From Pratylenchus scribneri (taxonomy: Eukaryota > Nematoda > Chromadorea > Rhabditida > Pratylenchidae): a stretch of DNA of 64,000 bases. A program made the position numbers and the translations under genes. The stretch is from the NCBI GenBank assembly GCA_030063045.1, contig JAQSEB010000211.1, forward strand, positions 1-64,000, in the 5' to 3' direction. The notes below the pieces were generated by a model that worked only from the letters and a program-made list of their open reading frames with translations, made no database searches and was not told the origin of the DNA. Below, in pieces: positions 57,378 to 64,000 of this stretch. The stretch's first letter is position 1; every line of letters starts with the position of its first letter.

Positions 57378-57956
57378 GCTTTGTTGATGCAAAGTTTTCC
57401 AAATCCAATTTGGCAAATAGAACATCACTGCTTGAAGGGCCAAAACAATTGGCACCCACTAACCAAAAATAATATATTTTATTATTATTTGGAATTGGAT
57501 TGCCTGATAAAAGCCAAATTGGCGATCATCCCTTTCAGTTATTTCCGCTGGAATTTCCTACAAGAAAAGGAATATTCATTGTTTGAAAATTTTAATTTAT
57601 GGCCATACTTCTTCTGGGGCCACATAATATGTGTTTTGGATGAAGCAATAATCCTGCGAAACAAAAGACAAATAAATCAAATCCAAAAATGAGAGGGGGG
57701 ACCTCGGCATATTGCTCTCATCCGCCCTTAAATTCCTTTGGCATCCAACATTGGATTGGACTGCCCACATATTGTTTGGCCGAAACCATCAGTGCAAAAA
57801 ATGTGAGCAAAGTGGACTGAAAATATGGAGAATAGTCATTTTAGAATAATTTGATGGGACCGTAATGAAATAATTGAGCCGATCGACGGGATCATCGAAG
57901 GCATGAGGCTTAAACAATTTTGTGATGGCATCGTCCAGGAATGGAATGCCCAACAT
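57378..57956 (-). pseudogene. Innexin 5' fragment (exons 1-5), duplicate copy
   Basis: The same five exons as the innexin at 21.6-22.2 kb, starting at ATG 57956, with the same TGA at the conserved Trp. Differences: Tyr to Phe in the FGYYQ block, and a GT donor after exon 2 where copy A has GC. It ends at the exon 5 donor, where the Hippo sequence begins. Without exons 6-9 it cannot encode an innexin. Confidence 0.88.
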
Positions 57957-59211
57957 TTCACTCTCTCGGAAACAGAATTAATTAATTAAAATTTGAAATA
58001 TCCGGAAACTGCAAAAGTGGGGATGGGGGATTGATGGAGGCGGAATTGATTATTAGCCGAATGAGGGGGGGGGGGGGGGGAGGGGTGGATTGCATTTCCA
58101 TTGCAATTTTTCATTTAGCCGTACGACTCTCATCATTGGGATGGGGTGCGGATGATGAACTAGCCACAAGAGCAGCTATATAGGCCGGTCTAACCAAGGC
58201 TATTTGCTCTCGCACCGCCGGCGGGGAGATCATCAACATCATTGGGTGAGGGATGGTCTAGAGTGGGGGAACCGAATAAGGGAGGGGATGAAGTCCTTGG
58301 AAAAACAGTGAAAATGTGGCCAGAATCCGTGCCGCTTTTCCTCGATTTGGCCAAAACTCATTGAAGGGGAGGGAAATGATTCGGATTGAATTCAAAAGGG
58401 AATAATATTCAGTGGACATTGCGCATGCATTCCCTTCCAAATATTGGCCCAAAATATTGGCCATGCCCAAATCCGTATATCGAAAATGTGTTCCTCGCGC
58501 CAATGTGCTATTTGCCTTTTCCCAATGGCCATAATAAAAGCACAAAATTTCCTTTTATTTATCGATTGCTTTGGATAAATTCAATGTCCCTTTAGTGGAC
58601 ATTTCAGTACCATAATTTCGAACTGGGATTTCATAGTTCACAGCAATGAAATAATTAATTCGAGAAGGGTAATATTTAATTGAAAGCCTAAAGTAACCTC
58701 TATAATATGGCTTTTTAAATTTTATTAAATTCTAGATTTTAAAAAGTTACATGTATTTTAAAGTAATAAAGCCGAATTTTGAGGAAAGCTGCTTATATAT
58801 ATTTTAAATTTTCACAAAATTAGTTAAGCCACTTTTTTAGATGACTTTTGGGGCTTTCAAATGACATATCGCCATCTCGAATTGATTGCTTCCTTCTCGA
58901 GATATGGCCAAAAGAAATACCCAGGGATTGAAATAAATTTCCTGTTTCGGTTCCTTCGAATGGAAAAAAAGTCAAATTTGAAACGAACGAAAAAGCTAAA
59001 ATTTATAAAAAAAATTGAGCCGAACGGCTTTTGAAATTCAAAAGGCAAAAAAATGAACGGGTAACTGGGCAAAAAAAGGCAAAAATGGATTGGTTTTTTG
59101 AGCAAAGTACGCCGGGGAAAAACCCAGAAATTTGGGGCAAAATGTGCAATCGAATGGAGCAGAATTGGTGGTGTTACGGAGGGCGTCCAATGGTCAGCAT
59201 TGAATGAATGG
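57378..59211. repeat. Segmental duplication, copy B
   Basis: About 1.83 kb nearly identical to 21612-23442. The left breakpoint is at the innexin exon 5 donor (shared GAC, complement GTC). The right breakpoint is after GCATTGAATGAATGGG, where copy A enters its long G run. Confidence 0.92.
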
Positions 59212-59930
59212 GAAATTCGTTGGATGGATACAAGTGAAAATGATTTAAATTTACGGCTCTTTTTTAAAATTACAAAATTAAATTTGGGTAAAAAAAATTA
59301 AGGGGAAAGGCACAAAATGTGAGTGAAAAACTTCAAATTAATTCAATTAATATTTTTGAGAATCTTGAGATGAAAAAATGGGCCAGATGGATGCTTTTTA
59401 TTATCTAAAAATGAAGGAGTATATTATATAAAATATTAAAGGAATGGATGTGGAATAAGTCTCTTTTATAGCGCTAATTGGGTAAAATGAAAATGAGTAT
59501 TTGATGATGGGAAAACAGAGATATTTTCTGTGAATATTTTCAAATTAATCTACAGATAAACAGTAAACATATTAATTTTTAATTAATTTCTTCACTCTTC
59601 CCCATTCATGAATAAGATTAAAAATTGTAGTCAAAATCCTCCATTCACCAATTGATAATTTTCATCCGGTTTACATTTTGACTTTTGGATCGCAACCCCG
59701 GAGTTCTTCGAATCTTCATGTCTGAGGAACAGTAAAAAATAAATATCGCAAAACTCGTCCATTTTTATTGATTTTTATAAACCAAACCTTTTTCCTACCG
59801 GGGTTGTTTGTCCTTCCTTTATTAAGATAATAAAAACCATTTGAGATCAAGGCAATTTTATTTCACGCAAAAATACATGTGTTGTTGAAATGAAAAATAA
59901 ATTACAGGAAATAAGAACAAAAAATTATGA
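59212..59930. other. Intergenic, no gene seen
   Basis: AT-rich unique DNA between copy B and the 3' end of the SPD-2-like gene. I looked for kinase-domain exons of the Hippo gene on the minus strand here and saw none. Confidence 0.45.
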
Positions 59931-62127
59931 TTAAATAAGTGTGTCATCCCCCTCTTCATTGGCGCCCGGCAAAAGGGTATTATCCGGATCGACCTCAACA
60001 ACGACTTGATCCGGGAGGTATATGCGTCCTCCGCCGGCGACATTTGATGAAACCACCGAAAGTGTTGAGCCCGTCCTTCTTTGCGGTGGTTGTGGCTGAT
60101 GTTGGCCAATGTTTGTGCTATTTGCCGAATTGATTGGAGTCATACTTCGCTCAAAAGGCTTCTTTTCATGAACCTTAAAAATTGAGGAATACTCATTTGA
60201 ATTAATTTATAGATAGTATTTAATTTGCCGGAAAAACAATGAAATGCTAACGGCTCAGCCTTTTGTCTTGTGAACCTCTAAACCCTATACCCAATCAAAA
60301 GATCTCATCAAGACGCGTCGATTGGTATATAACTTATGGTTTGGGTCAAAATTAGAGAGTTTTAAACCGTTCAAGCCCATAAGATCTTATATACTATACG
60401 ACGCATCTTGACGAGATCTATCGATTGGTTACATGGTTTGAGGATCTAAAACAAAATTCTGAACCGTTTTTTAAGTTTTTCGGCATTTTCAAAACTCTCC
60501 TGGTCCTTGGGCCAATGTTTTTTTTCGGCAAATTAGATATTTCCCTTTAATTTATTATTTAAATTGCTTACGTCGATGATTATCAATTTGACGTTTCGAT
60601 CAAAATAGTAAAATTCCTCCTCGCTTGTGTATTTCTCCACATTTCCTTGTTTCCATTGTTCGCCTTCTCCATAAAAATCCAGCATTTTTGTAAAATTTCG
60701 GCCAAATGTCAGCAATTGACTGCACAATTTTTTCTCGAATCTGAATTTTGAAAAAAATTATTTAAAAAATTTTGGGTTACTGTTTCAGCCGCTGCCTTTG
60801 ACGTTCTTCGCCCCAAAACACAATAATTTGCATTGGTGGTTCTTCGCGCACTGTTGCTAAACCATCGGCGGTGGAACCGAATGCAACCGAAGATTGTGAA
60901 CTGGGACGAGGCGTTGATTGATTGGAACGGGTGCCCAAATATCGAATTTCGATTACCTGGGAAAAAAAATTTGAAAATATTTTTTTGAAAATTGCGACCA
61001 ACCCTTTTGAATTCTCCTTGATTATTCTTATCCAAAATGACATTCCTTGTATTCACTATGGTGTCCCGGTTGGGAAGTAATTCGCCTCGGCGACCATAAA
61101 TAAAAATGCTTGCAAATGCACAGCTAAAATAATTTCGGAAATTATTTTATTAAATTTTATTAACAAAATACCGATTCCCTTGGTTATGAAGCCAAAATCG
61201 GAATTTTGAAAGAGAATTGACCAATAATTGATGACGACCATTGGCCGAGAGGAACATTGACGAGTTGGACCGGTCTTCCAGATTTGGTTGAACAATTGCT
61301 GAGCCGCCAAATCCATGAAGGAGAAACTTAAAATATTTTCTTAAAATTGAAATTATTTTTATTTTATTAAACCTTAAATTTCTGCATTACATGCCTTGAT
61401 TGACATTCCACATACAAAAAATTGAGGAAATGGTCGAGAGCATCGGGCGTAAATGAGATCACCACTTTTTGGAATGAATCCCAGTCCAGAATTCGATTTT
61501 TCTCTTGTGGATAAGCAACCTGAATTTAGGAAATATCAATTTTTTTTTTTTTGAAAATTTTCGACCCAAAAGGGAACTTTCAATTTTGTAAAATTAGGTC
61601 TCGAATTCGAATCCGCTAAGAGGACCACAATTTTTTTCGGGCATTTTTTTTTGCCACTTTTATGCATTTTAAAGTTCAAGAATTCATTTAGAGTTTAAAA
61701 ATATTTATTATGGGAATACTTTAAATCTGGTGCCATTATTGCTGTTCGCTCCCTTAACCCAGCATCGGATTCGCAATCTCTCCCCGTCCGGATGAACATT
61801 GTGAATGGTGAGTACTTCCTCGGAATTGACCCCCAAACGGCGAAAGCCAAAATAAATTGCATATCGATTGCCCGAAATGAATGGCGGTGTTTTGGATGTG
61901 GATGAATGAGTTTTGTTGAAATTTGTGGAAGATTTGTTTTGGTTGGTCCTATCAGCCGGTTTTTGTTTTGACATCAATGATGATAATGGCGACAAATTCT
62001 TTGCACGATGAGGAGGATTTGAGGAAGCATTTACACCAGCAAATGAAGTCTTTGTTGTCTTGCCCTTTTGTTTATTCAATGTGAAAGCATTTGTGGCGGA
62101 TTCATCGCTGCCCATTTTTGTCGAAAC
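59931..62127 (-). CDS. spd-2: SPD-2/CEP192 centrosomal protein, C-terminal region
   Basis: A chain of minus-strand exons from 62127 to TAA at 59931, with consistent phases where checked. It opens in a Ser/Lys/Asn-rich linker (MGSDESATNAF at 62115). An ASH/MSP-like domain follows (YAIYFGFRRLGVNSEEVLTI, then ILDWDSFQKVVISFTPDALD). Next is FLLHGFGGSAIVQPNLED with FWLHNQGNRCAFASIFIYG, matching the CEP192 block LHGYGG..VRNTGSRAAFV. A Ser-rich acidic tail ends the protein. SPD-2/CEP192 recruits PCM scaffold and Plk1/Aurora A to centrosomes. Whether the upstream exons at 62170-62931 belong to the same gene is open; the usual N-terminal part is not recognisable. Confidence 0.75.
60270..60450. repeat. 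Inverted-repeat element in an SPD-2 intron
   Basis: AAGATCTCATCAAGACGCGTCGATTGGTATATAA at 60298 is mirrored by TATACTATACGACGCATCTTGACGAGATCTATCGATTGG near 60388-60427. Same family as 600-905; a clean short foldback. Confidence 0.7.
61555..61685 (+). repeat. tRNA-derived SINE-like copy 7 (SPD-2 intron)
   Basis: TTAGGTCTCGAATTCGAATCC at about 61596 with CGCTAAGAGGAC, then TTTGCCACTTTTATGCATTTT. The host gene is on the minus strand. Confidence 0.75.
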
Positions 62128-62169
62128 CTTAACTTTTATTTAAGCAAAATTTCAATTTAAAAATGCCAC

Positions 62170-62931
62170 TTGAATATGGGACAAATTCAGTTCAGAGCGG
62201 TTTATCGAATTTGGAAGCAATTCAGTCACCTCCTTTTTCATTTCGCCAAAAGACTTCTGCAAAAGTTGTCCAAATTGTTGGTTCATTTCAATGTATATTT
62301 TCATTGTTTCCATTGCTTGATCTGATGGTTCAGTTTTGACTTCCATTCCCTTAAAATTTATAATAAAATATAATTAATTACATAATTTAAATATCCTATG
62401 TTTGAATTTTCTCCGAAAAACAAATAAACATTTTAAACTTATTTGGTTTACGGTTAAAACTAAGTTAGAATTAGCTAAATCCAAACCAAACCAAATTATG
62501 TGTCTTGATTGACTAGATCTATCGATTTAGTCAGGTTTATGAGTTTAGTATTAACATTAAGCTGTTTCGATAATTTCAGTGTTTTTATCAAATTTATCAA
62601 AAGAAAAAAATACCTGAAATGATTCCTCTTTGCTATCCTCTAATCGATAATCAAGCAGTGAATGCACCGACATTGTTTTCAAATCAAATTTGCCTGATTC
62701 TGAAGTTCTGCTTGGATACACAAAAATTCCCGGTTCTTTGGGGATTTGCGCATCATGTCGCTCCAATGAAGCCTTTCGTTCTTTTTTATCCTTTTCCTTA
62801 ATTTTAAAATTTTAATTATTGCATAAAATAATTTACAAATTTCTCCTTTGCCTTTTCCAATTCTCGCTGTTCCTTTTCGGCTTTTTCACAGGCCTCTTTT
62901 TCTTCGGGCGTTTCCTTCTTTTCTTCAATCT
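62170..62931 (-). CDS. Coiled/acidic exons, possibly CCAR1/LST-3-like
   Basis: Three minus-strand exons (about 62842-62931, 62614-62799, 62170-62349) join in phase 0 to the USP5 exon upstream and the SPD-2 exon downstream. The first is a Glu/Lys coiled stretch. The second has GIFVYPSRTSESGKFDLKTM and SLLDYRLEDSKEESF, which recall a conserved block of CCAR1/DBC1-type proteins. The third is coiled (QQFGQLLQKSFGEMKKEV). From memory only; gene boundaries are unknown. An intron contains a fragment of the 'GATCTATCGATTTAGTC' repeat family near 62510-62550. Confidence 0.4.
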
Positions 62932-63010
62932 TTAAATTTTAAATAATTTATTATTTAATAAATAATTTAAATAAATTTATTTTATAATTAATTATTTTAT
63001 ATTTACTTAC

Positions 63011-64000
63011 CGTTTCACCGGTTTCCATCAATTCAATAATTTCCTCCTTTTTGACCATAATGCTTTCTCTCTCCTTCACCAATGAACTTTGCTGTTCCGG
63101 TACAATTTGATTGGTGCCAATTTGTTGTTGGGCTTGATGGAGTGGGGCAATATCATCGACGCGCTTGAATAGATAAAGATAGCCAAGTGATTTGGGCGGA
63201 TTTTGTGAGATTGCCACCTTTAATAATATTAATATTTTAATTTTGAGTGTAATTCATAAATTTCACCGCACCTTCTCATCGTTGAAAATATACCAGGTGC
63301 CATTGTCACGTTTCGCATGTGCAATATAATGACCGGAATTTTGAGTGGCGCCAATGTGGGAAATGAAGGCAAGAAGCTGATATTTTCCGCTGCTTCCATC
63401 ACGCATTTCTTTATCGGCTGCACTTTGAGAATTGGTCTTTTCTGAAAAAAATAGATATTATTAATTTCAATCTTTATTCAAAATTTTTAGTGGGCGGATT
63501 TTCGGTTTAAATTATTTTTTGGTTGCACCAGCAGATTTGATAAAAAAAAGCAGAAAAAAAATAGAGCATTTATTTCATTTTTTGACCTATTTTGGCATTT
63601 TTTAGAGAAAATTTCAAGAAAAAATCTAAATAAGGACAAATGTTACGTAAGAATCTGTGTCCAAATTTTGTAACAAAATGCCCTAAATGTAAATTTTAAT
63701 CTCATTTATGAAAAAATAATCAAAAATAATTTTACCCAAAAGAGATGACTATTCTCTTTTGCCAATTTTAGGTCTCGGGTTCGAATCCGCTCAGAGGACA
63801 TATTTTTTCGTGTTTGATTTCACTTTTATGCATTTTTTGACATTCTATTGTGCATTTCTAGACGAAATACACTAAATAGAACCGAAATGGGAATAGTAAA
63901 AATGCTAATATTAACTAATTTTGCTTACTTTGCGATTTGACGGGCGGCACTTCGTCCACATGATTGAATAGCCAATCCGCTGCAAGGCCGGCATCCCATC
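63011..64000 (-). CDS. usp-5: Ubiquitin C-terminal hydrolase USP5/IsoT, C-terminal part
   Basis: Minus-strand exons, running off the window at 64000. The first readable exon ends a UBA domain (LAADWLFNHVDE). The next contains KYQLLAFISHIGATQNSGHY with the catalytic-box His in GHYIAHAKR and WYIFNDEKV. The next has NPPKSLGYLYLFKRVD, matching the USP5 end KDLGYIYFYQRV. After this point USP5 normally stops, but here the frame continues with a Gln/Glu-rich stretch to a GT donor at 63011 without a stop codon. USP5 disassembles free polyubiquitin chains. Confidence 0.85.
63735..63890 (+). repeat. tRNA-derived SINE-like copy 8 (USP5 intron)
   Basis: TTAGGTCTCGGGTTCGAATCC at about 63768-63788, then GCTCAGAGGAC, TTTCACTTTTATGCATTTTTTGACATTCTA and ATTTCTAGACGAAATACAC. 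The host gene is on the minus strand. Confidence 0.8.

Overview
The window looks like AT-rich nuclear DNA of a nematode. Genes have many short introns (about 40-60 bases) that end in TTTNAG-type acceptors. The recognisable proteins are animal, several with nematode-style features: an NK6/COG-1 homeodomain, an innexin, SPD-2/CEP192, a Hippo kinase tail, TMEM138 and peptidylglycine hydroxylating monooxygenase. GC-AG introns and dense inverted-repeat elements would fit a tylenchid plant parasite such as a cyst nematode; that placement is inference.

Layout. 1-2.8 kb: repeats and unrecognised coding fragments. 2.8-6.7 kb (-): a five-exon NK6/cog-1 homeobox gene. 6.7-20 kb: mostly low-complexity noncoding DNA with foldback elements, a large palindrome (15.5-16.3 kb), a degraded coiled-coil gene (16.8-18.2 kb) and a Tc1/mariner-type MITE (18.7 kb). 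20.1-22.2 kb (-): an innexin. 24.5-25.0 kb (-): TMEM138, with a foldback element inserted a few bases upstream of its start codon. 25.9-30.2 kb: a MITE, a 1-kb minisatellite and a 3'-truncated Ty3/gypsy element with one LTR, primer site, gag and partial pol. 30.6-34.4 kb (+): a TIM44 pseudogene, Gemin2 and ribosomal protein eS19, spaced like an operon. 35.2-38.4 kb (+): a RalBP1-type RhoGAP whose 2-kb intron holds an antisense secreted LRR gene. 39.4-40.9 kb (+): PHM. 41.2-42.8 kb (-): taxilin. 43.9-45.5 kb: a composite inverted-repeat element. 45.5-51.0 kb (+): Integrator subunit 3. 51.3-54.8 kb (+): a membrane-anchored spermidine-synthase-like methyltransferase. 55.7-57.4 kb (-): the C-terminal half of a Hippo/MST kinase, joined directly to a 1.83-kb second copy of the innexin 5' region (57.4-59.2 kb). 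59.9-62.1 kb (-): SPD-2/CEP192 C-terminus. 62.2-62.9 kb (-): unassigned, perhaps CCAR1-like, exons. 63.0-64.0 kb (-): C-terminus of USP5, running off the window.

Two themes stand out. A tRNA-derived SINE-like family sits in introns of five different genes, and all eight copies are antisense to the host gene. Many otherwise well-conserved genes carry one or two lesions (in-frame stops, 1-2 base frameshifts, small deletions), while cog-1, Gemin2, eS19 and the RhoGAP are intact. The lesions could be real decay, RNA-level correction or assembly error; sequence alone cannot decide. All exon boundaries were read by eye from splice signals, phase and protein-family memory; no alignment was run.
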